The notes below the pieces were generated by a model. That model was given only the letters and a program-made list of their open reading frames with translations, had not been told where the DNA came from and did not search any database. The position numbers and the translations under genes are program-made. 64,000 nucleotides of DNA from Lachnospiraceae bacterium (lineage in GTDB: Bacteria > Bacillota > Clostridia > Lachnospirales > Lachnospiraceae), in the NCBI GenBank assembly GCA_016280395.1, contig JAEEGQ010000059.1, forward strand, positions 49,456-113,455. Reading direction: 5' to 3'. Positions 8,303-16,117 of this stretch are shown piece by piece. Position 1 is the first letter of the stretch; each line of letters begins with the position of its first letter.

Positions 8303-8716
8303 ATGAAAAAAGTAATTATTTCTATCACTGCATTTCTGTTAGTCACACTCACCCTTTCCGTGCCTGTATATGCATCATATTTCTCCTATAGCTATTTGGC
8401 CGATTTTTCAGAGCAGTATATTGTGTCGATTGGTGGCGGCGTGATGACAATGCGCTATAATCCCGGCGGCTTGTTTTCAAATGTTCGGGCTTCAACTGAT
8501 TTAAGTGTGGCAAATGATGAAAACGGTACTGCGTATGTTTGGATCATGGCATTGAATAATCAAGAGGCAAACAGTTATGGTTATGACAAAGTTAATAATG
8601 TGATCAATTCCGGCAAGGCCAAAATTCCCGGACAATCCTATGCCAAAAATGCATTCCACTCTGTGGAAAGAACTTCTGTCGGGGTAACACACGCTTGGGC
8701 GTGCGAATGCCACTAA
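8303..8716 (+). CDS. Secreted 137-aa protein, bacteriocin-like candidate
   Basis: The start has GGAGG 8 nt upstream. Residues 1-24 form a textbook signal peptide with cleavage expected after VYA (residue 24), leaving a mature protein of about 113 residues. The mature part is rich in Tyr, Ser, Asn and Gly, has a GGG turn at 44-46, and its only Cys residues are at 134 and 136 in the C-terminal WACECH. It is the first gene of an operon with two FtsX-like permeases and a MacB-type ATPase, an arrangement reminiscent of lactococcin 972-type loci (Sec-dependent bacteriocin, membrane protein, ATPase). I do not recognise the protein itself, so bacteriocin, signalling protein or surface factor are all open. 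Confidence 0.65.
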   Translation: MKKVIISITAFLLVTLTLSVPVYASYFSYSYLADFSEQYIVSIGGGVMTMRYNPGGLFSNVRASTDLSVANDENGTAYVWIMALNNQEANSYGYDKVNNVINSGKAKIPGQSYAKNAFHSVERTSVGVTHAWACECH

Positions 8717-8739
8717 CATGAGTGCAGGGATGTATCGAG

Positions 8740-9801
8740 ATGAACAGTTTGGTTTTATTCATTAACCGAATAATGCGCTACTACAAAAAGAACAAATTTA
8801 TGTTTGTTCTTTTTGTGGTTGGCGGAATTATTAATGCCATTATTTTTTGCTATTTGTATGGCAACCTGCTCCCAATGGTGCAAAACAGACACTCTACCGA
8901 ACAATACTACAGAACTTATGAGGTTGTCTTCGATGAACCGTTGGACTTTAGCACCGCGGCAGGTTTGCTGAAGCAAACAACATTGTTTACGGATGTTTCC
9001 TTGGCCTTTGCAGTTACAGAAAAAACAGACGGTACAGACACAAGCAATAAACAATTTGAATTTGCGGTGTGCCTTAATGACAAGTTGCCTGTTGTAAAGC
9101 GAACCGGAAGCGTAGATATCCCAACGGGAAACGAGATAGTCATCTCCGGAAGATTAACAAATGATATTGGTGACAATATTGAATTGTGCGGCCGGTCTTT
9201 CGTGATAAAAGGCATACACACGGACGGACCTTATTACATTTCCAAGGAAATGTATGAAAAGATGTTTGGACAGCAGGTAAATAAGATCTTTGCGATCTCA
9301 GCGGATAATTATTCAAGCGGAAGAGACAAGCCTGCGGAGTTTCTTTCGGAATCATTCCCCGAAGGAGACGTTAAAGCGCCTACACTTATCAGGCTTACGG
9401 ACAGGAATAACTCTGTCGCGTTTTTAATATCGATCTGCATTGCATACTTTATAACGTCAATAGCGTATTCTTACCTGCTCCTGTATATCATGGAGTCTTG
9501 TGCGGATGAGAATGTTGTAAGCATGATCGTAGGAGCCTCGAAGCTTGCCGTTGGCGTTATGTCTTTCTGGGAAGGCGTGATGATGGCTTTTATATCAAGT
9601 GTGATCGGAATTATTATTCATATTGCCTTAACACCGGTCTTATTCAGTAAGATCAACATGAGTAGTGTGCTAAAATACAGTTTCGCGGATTATTCATTCA
9701 TATTGCTGCTGATCTTTGTTATGTCGTCTGTAGTTGTTCTGTTTACAATCATAAGACTGACAAAAGAGACGCCTGCAACAGCGAGAAGAATGATTAGTTA
9801 G
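8740..9801 (+). CDS. FtsX-like ABC permease (first of two)
   Basis: A 353-residue protein with FtsX/MacB topology: one N-terminal transmembrane segment (about 20-45), an extracellular domain of about 170 residues, then three C-terminal transmembrane segments (about 225-250, 265-300, 315-340). The ATG at 8740 is preferred; a GTG at 8722 is in frame but AGGGA at 8726-8730 is better placed for 8740. It is separated by 23 bp from the secreted-protein gene and by 8 bp from the next permease. It probably forms a heterodimer with that permease, powered by the downstream ATPase, acting in export, immunity or mechanotransmission rather than as a classical channel. Confidence 0.8.
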   Translation: MNSLVLFINRIMRYYKKNKFMFVLFVVGGIINAIIFCYLYGNLLPMVQNRHSTEQYYRTYEVVFDEPLDFSTAAGLLKQTTLFTDVSLAFAVTEKTDGTDTSNKQFEFAVCLNDKLPVVKRTGSVDIPTGNEIVISGRLTNDIGDNIELCGRSFVIKGIHTDGPYYISKEMYEKMFGQQVNKIFAISADNYSSGRDKPAEFLSESFPEGDVKAPTLIRLTDRNNSVAFLISICIAYFITSIAYSYLLLYIMESCADENVVSMIVGASKLAVGVMSFWEGVMMAFISSVIGIIIHIALTPVLFSKINMSSVLKYSFADYSFILLLIFVMSSVVVLFTIIRLTKETPATARRMIS

Positions 9802-9809
9802 GAGCGGAT

Positions 9810-11012
9810 ATGAAACTAATATATCGTTTGAATGCCTTTATGAAAGGCTTGCATATTTCATCGTTTATTCTGTCGTTAATGTTGGTTGGTACATCGTTAC
9901 TGGGAATACTTGTACTTGCAAAACTGAATTATATGTATGCGGATTACAGGATCATAAAAGATGCATCACCGGATGTTTACTATCTTGGAAATATGTCAAT
10001 ACCCATGCCGGGAACCCTTGTGGAAGAGATGGGGAAAGAGCTTATAGACGAATTACAGCAGTTTTCCGGTATTGGGAAGGTATATACTGTCAAATCTGTA
10101 GCGCCTGTAATGTTCAATGAGCAGAATATTTCAATACTGTTATATTCACCGGATATACTTGATGACTTTCCTGCGCTTAAACGGATAGGATACGATTTTC
10201 AAAATGATCCGTCAGGTTTTATAGTTCAAAGCGCCGTTTTTGACGGTTATGAAGAAAAAAGCGCCACGATATCAATTTATAAAACAGGTGTCGGTTGGCA
10301 CGATCTTACCATCAATATAAACAATAAAGTAAATCCCATGATAAGTACGATCTGTTTCAGCGGTGGTTCAACAGGCACAATGGACTCATCGGTACTGCTT
10401 ACTGAATCCAATTTCATTATCGGACTTGATAATGAAAGCAACCGTGAATTACTGGAGAAATACAGCGATTCGCTTCGCTGTTATCCAAATGTTGTTTTCA
10501 GGTTTAAGAGCAGCGCAACGGAAACCGAAAAAAAGGAAGTATTTAAATTTGCAGAAAAGAAGGGTAATTACACTCCCCTGGCAGAAATAGCCGCAGCGGA
10601 TCTGAACCTGATACAGGCACAGATCAAATCGTCTATCCCGTTGCCGGTGCTTTTGTTTCTGACATCGCTTATAGCATATCTGAGCATAACCGCGCTTATG
10701 GTTACAAAAAAGGGCAAGGATCTTTCTATTCTCTATCTTTGCGGCGCAAGCCGGAACAAATGCATTGCTACCGTTATGGGTTCAACCGCTTTAATGGTGG
10801 TCATACCAAGTCTGATAAATGCTGCTGTTTTATCTTTTCTTTGGAAGCTTCAAAAACAGGGTGATGAACGGTTGTGGGGCTTTTTGTTTGAGGAAAACTG
10901 TATATGGCTTATAGTATTTTCTTTTGTGCTGACGCTGTTTGTGGTATTTTCGGTTGCATTTGCTTCGATGAAAGGGAAAACACCGATTGAAATATTAAGA
11001 GGAGTCGAATAA
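9810..11012 (+). CDS. FtsX-like ABC permease (second of two)
   Basis: A 400-residue membrane protein. N-terminal transmembrane segment at about 17-38, extracellular domain of about 240 residues, and three C-terminal transmembrane segments (about 285-305, 325-350, 370-390), ending KTPIEILRGVE as many FtsX-type permeases do. GGAGCGGAT precedes the ATG. Its stop abuts the ATPase start at 11013. Its pairing with the preceding, divergent permease suggests a heterodimeric complex. In lactococcin 972-type loci the equivalent membrane protein is a single long chain with two such modules; here the two are separate genes. Confidence 0.82.
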   Translation: MKLIYRLNAFMKGLHISSFILSLMLVGTSLLGILVLAKLNYMYADYRIIKDASPDVYYLGNMSIPMPGTLVEEMGKELIDELQQFSGIGKVYTVKSVAPVMFNEQNISILLYSPDILDDFPALKRIGYDFQNDPSGFIVQSAVFDGYEEKSATISIYKTGVGWHDLTININNKVNPMISTICFSGGSTGTMDSSVLLTESNFIIGLDNESNRELLEKYSDSLRCYPNVVFRFKSSATETEKKEVFKFAEKKGNYTPLAEIAAADLNLIQAQIKSSIPLPVLLFLTSLIAYLSITALMVTKKGKDLSILYLCGASRNKCIATVMGSTALMVVIPSLINAAVLSFLWKLQKQGDERLWGFLFEENCIWLIVFSFVLTLFVVFSVAFASMKGKTPIEILRGVE

Positions 11013-11681
11013 ATGATAGAATTAAACAATGTTACAAAAAAATATAAGGTCGGTGAAAACGATTTCTATGCACTCAATTCGCTTTCGTTCAAGGTTGAAA
11101 AAGGTGAATTTGTGTCTATCTGCGGAGCTTCCGGTTCCGGCAAGACTACGCTTTTGAATATCATCGGCACCATTGATGAGTGTACTGAAGGAACATATCT
11201 TTTTGATGGTCTTGATGTAAGCTCAATGAATGACAGAAAAAGAGCGAAGCTCAGGAATGAGCATATAGGCTTTGTTTTACAGGACTTTGCACTGATCAAC
11301 AATCAGACAGTATTGTATAATGTCATGCTCCCCGCACTTCTTGGAAAAACCAAGTATAAAGCCATTAAGTCAAATGCTCTGAAAGCACTGCAATCCGTCG
11401 GAATTGCCGATCAGGCACAAAAGAAAGCCAATCAGCTTTCGGGCGGACAGCGCCAGAGGGTAGCAATAGCCCGCGCGCTAATAAACGAGCCGGATCTGAT
11501 ACTTGCCGATGAGCCTACGGGACAGCTTGACTCCGAAACAGGCAAGCAGATCATGGAAACATTTAAGAAACTGAATAACGAAGGAAAAACGGTCATTATA
11601 GTAACACATGACAAAACAGTGGCTGAATATGGGAACAGACTTGTTATGATATCAGACGGAAAAATAGTTTCGGACATATAA
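11013..11681 (+). CDS. ABC transporter ATP-binding protein, MacB/LolD type
   Basis: A 222-residue ATPase with Walker A GASGSGKT (about 40), Q-loop LQDFALIN, signature LSGGQRQRVAIARAL, Walker B LILADEPT with the QLDSETG D-loop and the H-loop His in VTHDK. The length and the QLDSETG sequence are typical of the FtsE/MacB/LolD group that works with FtsX-type permeases. It starts directly at the stop of the second permease, so the secreted protein, two permeases and ATPase form one operon of four genes. It energises that complex from the cytoplasmic side. Confidence 0.93.
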   Translation: MIELNNVTKKYKVGENDFYALNSLSFKVEKGEFVSICGASGSGKTTLLNIIGTIDECTEGTYLFDGLDVSSMNDRKRAKLRNEHIGFVLQDFALINNQTVLYNVMLPALLGKTKYKAIKSNALKALQSVGIADQAQKKANQLSGGQRQRVAIARALINEPDLILADEPTGQLDSETGKQIMETFKKLNNEGKTVIIVTHDKTVAEYGNRLVMISDGKIVSDI

Positions 11682-11738
11682 CCGGTATAAGAACATCTTC
11701 CCCCGTGCTTCGCGAATAGCGATATTCCGGGTCAGCAC

Positions 11739-12461
11739 TCATTCCGTCTCTTTATTGTCACTTTGTTTGCTTTCTGCCGCTTTTTTACCGTTTATCAGCT
11801 TGTAGACAACAAGTCCTACCACGTAAGAACCGAGCAGGACCGCCCACATGATGACAGCAATATGCTTTTTATCGCTTCCGAGTGCCGATCCGCTGATAAC
11901 CGAGATCGTGATGCCGGGAATACGCCCGATAAGATTGATCAGGAGCCAGTTTGCAAGCGGAAGCTTTGTAAATCCGACTGCATAGGTAATGGGATCCTTC
12001 GGAGTTCCCGGGATCAGGAATATCAGCAGCAGGATCATTGTCAGGTGCTTAGGATTCTTCATGAATTCAAGCTCATTTATTTCATCAAAAGAGATAAAGT
12101 ACTCCGTAAACCGCTGTCCAAGCGCTCTGACGGCAAGGAAGACTATCGCACTTCCAATCGTTGTTGCAATAAGACAGAGTGCGGTTCCGACCGGCACTCC
12201 GAACGCATAGCCCGCAGCTATCGAAAACGGCCCTCCCGGGATAAACGCGAAGATGACCTGTGTAATGTTGAGCAGCACAAACACTGCCATCCCTGCAAAG
12301 CCCTTGGACGCTATCTGCTCCCTGAAGGCTTCCGGCTCCTTTACAGTTGAAAGCAGCGGGATCGCGATCAGGGCTGTAAGCACGATAAAGACCACCGTTG
12401 AAACTATCATGGTGATCAGCTGCTTTTTTGTCATTTTTATCTTGAATTTCTTTTCTGCCAT
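11739..12461 (-). CDS. TVP38/TMEM64 family (VTT domain) membrane protein
   Basis: A 240-residue membrane protein with about six hydrophobic segments. The VTT/SNARE-associated domain is recognisable from FIPGGPFSIAAGYAFG (about 75-90) and a later LIFLIPGTPKDPITYAVG segment (about 150-168) with a conserved Gly-Thr-Pro turn. Members of this DedA-like superfamily are thought to move lipids or maintain membrane potential; the exact substrate is unknown. The start at 12461 follows a hairpin whose 3' arm contains the AGGGGG ribosome binding site. Confidence 0.85.
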   Translation of the reverse strand: MAEKKFKIKMTKKQLITMIVSTVVFIVLTALIAIPLLSTVKEPEAFREQIASKGFAGMAVFVLLNITQVIFAFIPGGPFSIAAGYAFGVPVGTALCLIATTIGSAIVFLAVRALGQRFTEYFISFDEINELEFMKNPKHLTMILLLIFLIPGTPKDPITYAVGFTKLPLANWLLINLIGRIPGITISVISGSALGSDKKHIAVIMWAVLLGSYVVGLVVYKLINGKKAAESKQSDNKETE

Positions 12462-12508
12462 AAAAAACCCCCTGCAGAGCATCGGATCCGAAGATACTCC
12501 GCAGAGGG
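12462..12508 (-). terminator. Terminator-like hairpin that contains the ribosome binding site of the VTT gene
   Basis: On the minus strand, 12497-12508 pairs over 12 positions (two of them G-U) with 12468-12479, followed by six T at 12462-12467 and then at once the ATG at 12461. It would terminate transcripts of the upstream VUT gene and, if read through, bury the AGGGGG ribosome binding site of the VTT gene in the stem. Confidence 0.7.
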
Positions 12509-12539
12509 TTATTTTACACGTTTAAGCGCTTTTAGTCAA

Positions 12540-13286
12540 TTATTCCGCATTTTTCTGCAGATATTCCGCGCCAACCCTGTCCTTTTTCCATTCCTTCACG
12601 ATCTTATAGCCCACAGGACTCAGTACAACCTCAAACATAAGCTCTGCAAGCGCGCCTGTCAAAGAGCAGGTAAGCACCTGAACAAGGCTCCAGCCGAAGA
12701 ACACATAAGAAACCATTGTGGCAAAGATGAGATTATCCACAAACTGAGCGATAAAAGTAGAAATGTATGAACGGGCGGCGAAGGTTTTAAACGAATCATT
12801 TGTTAATCTCTTTCCGATCAGAGCATTGATCACGGCGTTGACGAGAGCCGAAACAAGCATTGCGGTGCTTGAACCCAGCACAACATACCAGCTGCCGCCG
12901 AAGGTGGCGTTCAGGGCATCGTTTACCTCTGTCATTTCCGTTGAATAGAACTCGCCCCACATCCCCGGTGTAAGGGACATAAGCTTGAAAAGGCCGCAGA
13001 CAAGCAGGTTTATTGCAAGCGCGAGGATGGATATCTTAACGGCAGGTTTTGGGCCGAAGTGCTTGCAGATCATATCCATGCACAGGAACGAGATCCAGCT
13101 CAGGGTGAAGCCGCAGTCAAGCGCAAGCCACGGGGTCGAGAACAGCTCTTTGTTAGCAAGCAGGTTCATTGCTATGACGCTTACAACAAACAGCGTGATG
13201 TTAAGAGACGGGATGCTTCTTAAAAGGACCCTATAATCCTCAAGCTCCCTTTTGAATGATCCGGGGATCTTTCTGATAAAACTCAT
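12540..13286 (-). CDS. VUT family (YhhQ/DUF165) transporter, putative queuosine precursor transporter
   Basis: A 248-residue protein with about six transmembrane segments. The N-terminal region SLNITLFVVSVIAMNLLANK and the following SWISFLCMDM and FGPKPAVK segments match the VUT family, whose E. coli member YhhQ imports queuosine precursors (preQ0/preQ1). Start at 13286 with AAGGAAG about 8 nt upstream. It has its own promoter and a hairpin leader, and is followed by the terminator hairpin at 12462-12508. The substrate is assigned from the family only. Confidence 0.8.
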   Translation of the reverse strand: MSFIRKIPGSFKRELEDYRVLLRSIPSLNITLFVVSVIAMNLLANKELFSTPWLALDCGFTLSWISFLCMDMICKHFGPKPAVKISILALAINLLVCGLFKLMSLTPGMWGEFYSTEMTEVNDALNATFGGSWYVVLGSSTAMLVSALVNAVINALIGKRLTNDSFKTFAARSYISTFIAQFVDNLIFATMVSYVFFGWSLVQVLTCSLTGALAELMFEVVLSPVGYKIVKEWKKDRVGAEYLQKNAE

Positions 13287-13317
13287 GATTCTTTTCTTCC
13301 TTTGGTTTTAATATTTT

Positions 13318-13396
13318 ACAAGCAGGATATCGGACCCGAACTGCTTGTGTTACCTAAATGCCACGTAAGAATACTCTCTTCCCCGGCATTTGTCAA
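13318..13396 (-). promoter_or_regulatory. Promoter and hairpin leader of the VUT gene (possible preQ1-type element)
   Basis: On the minus strand TTGACA (13391-13396) and TATTCT (13368-13373) are 17 bp apart. The leader then forms an 8-bp hairpin, ACAAGCAG at 13341-13348 with CTGCTTGT at 13318-13325, with a loop beginning TTC, followed by an A-rich tail that runs into the AAGGAAG ribosome binding site. This overall plan (short stem, TTC-starting loop, A-rich tail, ribosome binding site) resembles class I preQ1 riboswitches. The match to the consensus was judged by eye and is weak. Confidence 0.35.
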
Positions 13397-13410
13397 TAAC
13401 ATTTTAAATC

Positions 13411-13464
13411 AGTCAGAGGGGCGCTTCCCGGTGACTCGCTCACCCGGAAAAGCCCCCTCTGACT
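13411..13464 (-). terminator. Long palindrome after the DUF4956 gene
   Basis: Outer arms AGTCAGAGGGG and CCCCTCTGACT, with internal complementary segments (CTTCCCGGTGA-like against TCACCCGGAAA), form an extended hairpin 3 bp beyond the stop of the DUF4956 gene. No T tract follows on either strand. It resembles the dispersed TGAGTCAG palindromes elsewhere in the window and may be a diverged member serving as terminator. Confidence 0.5.
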
Positions 13465-13467
13465 CAC

Positions 13468-14139
13468 TCACAGCTGTGTATTTATCTCAGAATACGGCAG
13501 TACCGCAACCTCAAGGTTGCCGTTTTTTGTGCGGATCTCGTCAATAAAGGCCTTCTCTTCGGAAGGGTTCTTGAACTGGACCTTGTAAGACAGGCGGAAC
13601 ATCGAGCCCATACCTGTTGTTTTCACACCGATGCTCTCGTATTTCTTAAGGTAATGTGCAAATATTTCATCAAAAGTCCCGCTGTATTCAAGGGTTTCAG
13701 GAATCGTCACGCGCAGGAGCCTTGTTGCAAGCCTGTTCTTATGCTCGAAGATCGGAAGCGCGGAAAGCAGGAAATACATAACGGAAAGCCCAAGCAGTAT
13801 GCATACGCCGTAGCCGAGGTAGCCGAGGCCGAAAGCCATTCCGGAAGCCATCGCCATAAGGATGGATGCGATCTCGTCTGCCGTTCCCTGTGCGGAACGG
13901 AAGCGGATAAGGCTGAACGCACCGCCGATGGCAACGCCTGCGCCTATATTGCCGTTGACAAATGTGATAACGCATGCGACCGCAAGAGGCAGGATCGATG
14001 TCACAAGAAAGAATCTCTTCGAGGATTCAACGCGGAAGGATATCACCCATGAATAAACAAGGCCGGAAACAAGCGCAAAAGCTGCCATGGTGAAGAACTG
14101 TCCCGCAGTTACAGTGGTTGTGTAGATCGAATCAAACAT
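13468..14139 (-). CDS. DUF4956 membrane protein
   Basis: A 223-residue protein with about four N-terminal transmembrane segments (about 10-130; the segment IGGAFSLIRFRSAQGTADE is diagnostic of DUF4956) and a cytoplasmic ACT-like C-terminal part of about 90 residues. Its start overlaps the stop of the VTC-domain gene by 8 bp, with AGGAGC upstream. DUF4956 genes regularly accompany VTC-type polyphosphate polymerase genes and CotH kinases, so it probably supports polyphosphate synthesis or a polyphosphate-linked surface process. The biochemical role is unknown. Confidence 0.82.
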   Translation of the reverse strand: MFDSIYTTTVTAGQFFTMAAFALVSGLVYSWVISFRVESSKRFFLVTSILPLAVACVITFVNGNIGAGVAIGGAFSLIRFRSAQGTADEIASILMAMASGMAFGLGYLGYGVCILLGLSVMYFLLSALPIFEHKNRLATRLLRVTIPETLEYSGTFDEIFAHYLKKYESIGVKTTGMGSMFRLSYKVQFKNPSEEKAFIDEIRTKNGNLEVAVLPYSEINTQL

Positions 14140-14881
14140 AATTTAAGCTCCTAACCTTTAGTATCTGTTGTCTGTATGCTTCTCCGTATTTCGAGAAGCT
14201 GCCCTTATATATCCTGCCCTTTGACAGGATCTCCGTAAGCCACAGTGGCATGGCCGCCTGCACCTTTATCTCAAGGATAGCGCCGCCTTTGGGCAAAAGC
14301 GACGTCCCTTCCATCGATGTCGTAAGATCGAGGTGTTCCATCCTGTACCGCGGGTCCTCGTCTATCGTAAGACGCAGGTCGCCACCCGGCTCAAAATATG
14401 CCGTTCTGTCGTAGATGATGAGGCACGCCGGCACAAGAGTCTTGTAATGGTCCCTGAAGGACTTGATCTCATTGTTGATCTGGCCGCCCGAGCAGATATC
14501 GCCCTCGCCCTCGAAAAACTTGTTGACGAGCGGGACCGTGGTCTTAACACGCCTTTTATACACGATCCCGTAAGCCTTGCGTTTAAGTTCAAGAAAGACA
14601 GGTGAATCGTCCGTTGCAAGGCCGTAGGCCCTGAGCCTTATCTTTTCCTTGAATTCCGGTTTTTCCACCGAAGCGCGTATCAGGCTGTAGCTTGGAGTAT
14701 CATAGTACAGCGAGGCGATGGAGGTCTTTCCGAACTGGTCTATCTCCATATGCCCTTTTAACGCTTCCCGGATATATGCCACTTCATCCGCATTAAGGAT
14801 GTATTTCAGTTCATAGCGCTTCATTGCAAGGATGGGGTTATCCTTGTTGGTCGTAGTCGGCGCCGTCGGGGATTGAAACAT
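14132..14881 (-). CDS. VTC-domain polyphosphate polymerase-like protein
   Basis: A 249-residue protein whose body (from about residue 20) matches the VTC domain: KRYELKYILN, SLYYDTPSY, RLRAYG, FLELKRKAYGIVYKRR and the later IDRTAYFE/LRLTIDED-type segment with basic and acidic residues that line the tunnel of the eukaryotic Vtc4 polymerase. It would make polyphosphate from nucleoside triphosphate on the cytoplasmic side. GGGGG lies 6 nt before the ATG. It follows the pseudo-kinase gene by 12 bp and overlaps DUF4956, so it is the third of four genes in an operon. Confidence 0.85.
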   Translation of the reverse strand: MFQSPTAPTTTNKDNPILAMKRYELKYILNADEVAYIREALKGHMEIDQFGKTSIASLYYDTPSYSLIRASVEKPEFKEKIRLRAYGLATDDSPVFLELKRKAYGIVYKRRVKTTVPLVNKFFEGEGDICSGGQINNEIKSFRDHYKTLVPACLIIYDRTAYFEPGGDLRLTIDEDPRYRMEHLDLTTSMEGTSLLPKGGAILEIKVQAAMPLWLTEILSKGRIYKGSFSKYGEAYRQQILKVRSLNYV

Positions 14882-14893
14882 GTCCGCACCCCC

Positions 14894-16117
14894 TTACAGA
14901 TCCATGCCGAGCATAAACTCGCCGTTTTCCGCTTTTGCGGATATCCTGCCGTTATGCATGGCCGAAACATTTTTCACGGAGGTGAGCCCAAGTCCCGCGC
15001 TCCCGGGTTTTGCGTTCTCAAGCGTAACAAAACGGTCAAACACCTGGTCGTACACGCCGTCCTTAAGCGTCGTTCCGTTGGCAAAAGACAACTTAATGCG
15101 GCCGTTTGCAGCTTTGAGCGAGATCTTTATGAAGGAGACCGCATACTTAGACAGGTTCTCCATTATCTCATCAAAGGCCTTCTCAAAAGCCTCCCTGTTG
15201 CCCTTAAAATGCACGGGGTCTATGTCCGTTTCAACGGCAAGTCCGGCTTTTTCAAAGTCAGCCCTGCGCTTCTCAAGCGAGCTGCAAAGCAGATCCCCGA
15301 GCGAAAACTCCTCTGCTGCCTGCCTGCTGTCTTCAAAGACATTAAGATCGCCAACATTCTTTACAAGCGCCGTCATCCTGTCAAGCTGTCTGTGTATCGA
15401 GCGGGTCTGTTCCGTAGAGCCGCTGCCGCGCTCGATTATCTCAAGATCGGCGCTTATGACGGTAAGCGGGAGCTTGAATTCCTGTTCCGCTGCCGCAATA
15501 AACTTCTTCTGCTTCCTGTCCGCATCTTCAAGCGGTGCGAACAGCTTTTTGCTCACAATGCGCAGTATTATAAAGCTTAATAGTGTTCCGAGAAGTGTTC
15601 CGCACACCGAAAGGATAAGTATCCTGTATGCCGGAAGGAGCTCGCGTCCCTGGTCTATAACGGTCACATAGGTCACGCCGTCGCGTTTTGTCACGCGGTA
15701 TCTGTAGGTACCTCTTGTCCAGCCCGTTGTCTCTTTTTTCAGGGATCTTGCCCATTCCACGGCCTCGTCGTTCGTGACCGCAGATATCCTGAAATTTAGG
15801 AGTGTCGCGTTATCTTCCTTGTCAAAGGATATCCTGAAAAATCTTAAGGAATTGTAAACCTCGGGAGAATCCGTTCCCATGGGGCCAAACCTGCCCGGTC
15901 TTCCGTCCTGCGGGTTCTCCTGCCCGGGGGCCGGAGCCTGTCCGCCGCTGTCGAGGAACCGTCCGGCCTCACCGGAAGCAACGGCTTCTGTCAGTGCATC
16001 CGCGTCGTCGGCAGCCATGGTAAAGTTCACGATGTTAATGGCTCCGAGCAGTATCACAAGCGATGCAAAGACCGCAAGGACCGCATAAAGCACGAATCTT
16101 CTTCTTGTTTTCTTCAT
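14894..16117 (-). CDS. Degenerate sensor histidine kinase (pseudokinase) lacking the phospho-acceptor His
   Basis: A 407-residue membrane protein with kinase layout: transmembrane 9-33, extracellular domain 34-165 rich in Gly and Pro, transmembrane 166-188, dimerisation region about 200-265 and ATPase-like region about 300-407. The H-box that normally reads HELKTPL is QEFKLPL at 212-218, so the phosphorylated His is Gln212. The N-box Asn is kept (ENLSKY, 320-325) and so is a G2-like GLGLTSVKNV (375-384), but the DxGxG box is replaced by FANGTT. It overlaps the pseudo-receiver gene by 4 bp. It may bind nucleotide and signal by conformation rather than phosphotransfer. Confidence 0.85.
   Translation of the reverse strand: MKKTRRRFVLYAVLAVFASLVILLGAINIVNFTMAADDADALTEAVASGEAGRFLDSGGQAPAPGQENPQDGRPGRFGPMGTDSPEVYNSLRFFRISFDKEDNATLLNFRISAVTNDEAVEWARSLKKETTGWTRGTYRYRVTKRDGVTYVTVIDQGRELLPAYRILILSVCGTLLGTLLSFIILRIVSKKLFAPLEDADRKQKKFIAAAEQEFKLPLTVISADLEIIERGSGSTEQTRSIHRQLDRMTALVKNVGDLNVFEDSRQAAEEFSLGDLLCSSLEKRRADFEKAGLAVETDIDPVHFKGNREAFEKAFDEIMENLSKYAVSFIKISLKAANGRIKLSFANGTTLKDGVYDQVFDRFVTLENAKPGSAGLGLTSVKNVSAMHNGRISAKAENGEFMLGMDL

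Noticed and set aside
14873..15671. Long plus-strand open frames opposite the pseudo-histidine kinase gene
   Set aside because: Composition reflects the kinase codons on the other strand; no initiation signal or recognisable domain.
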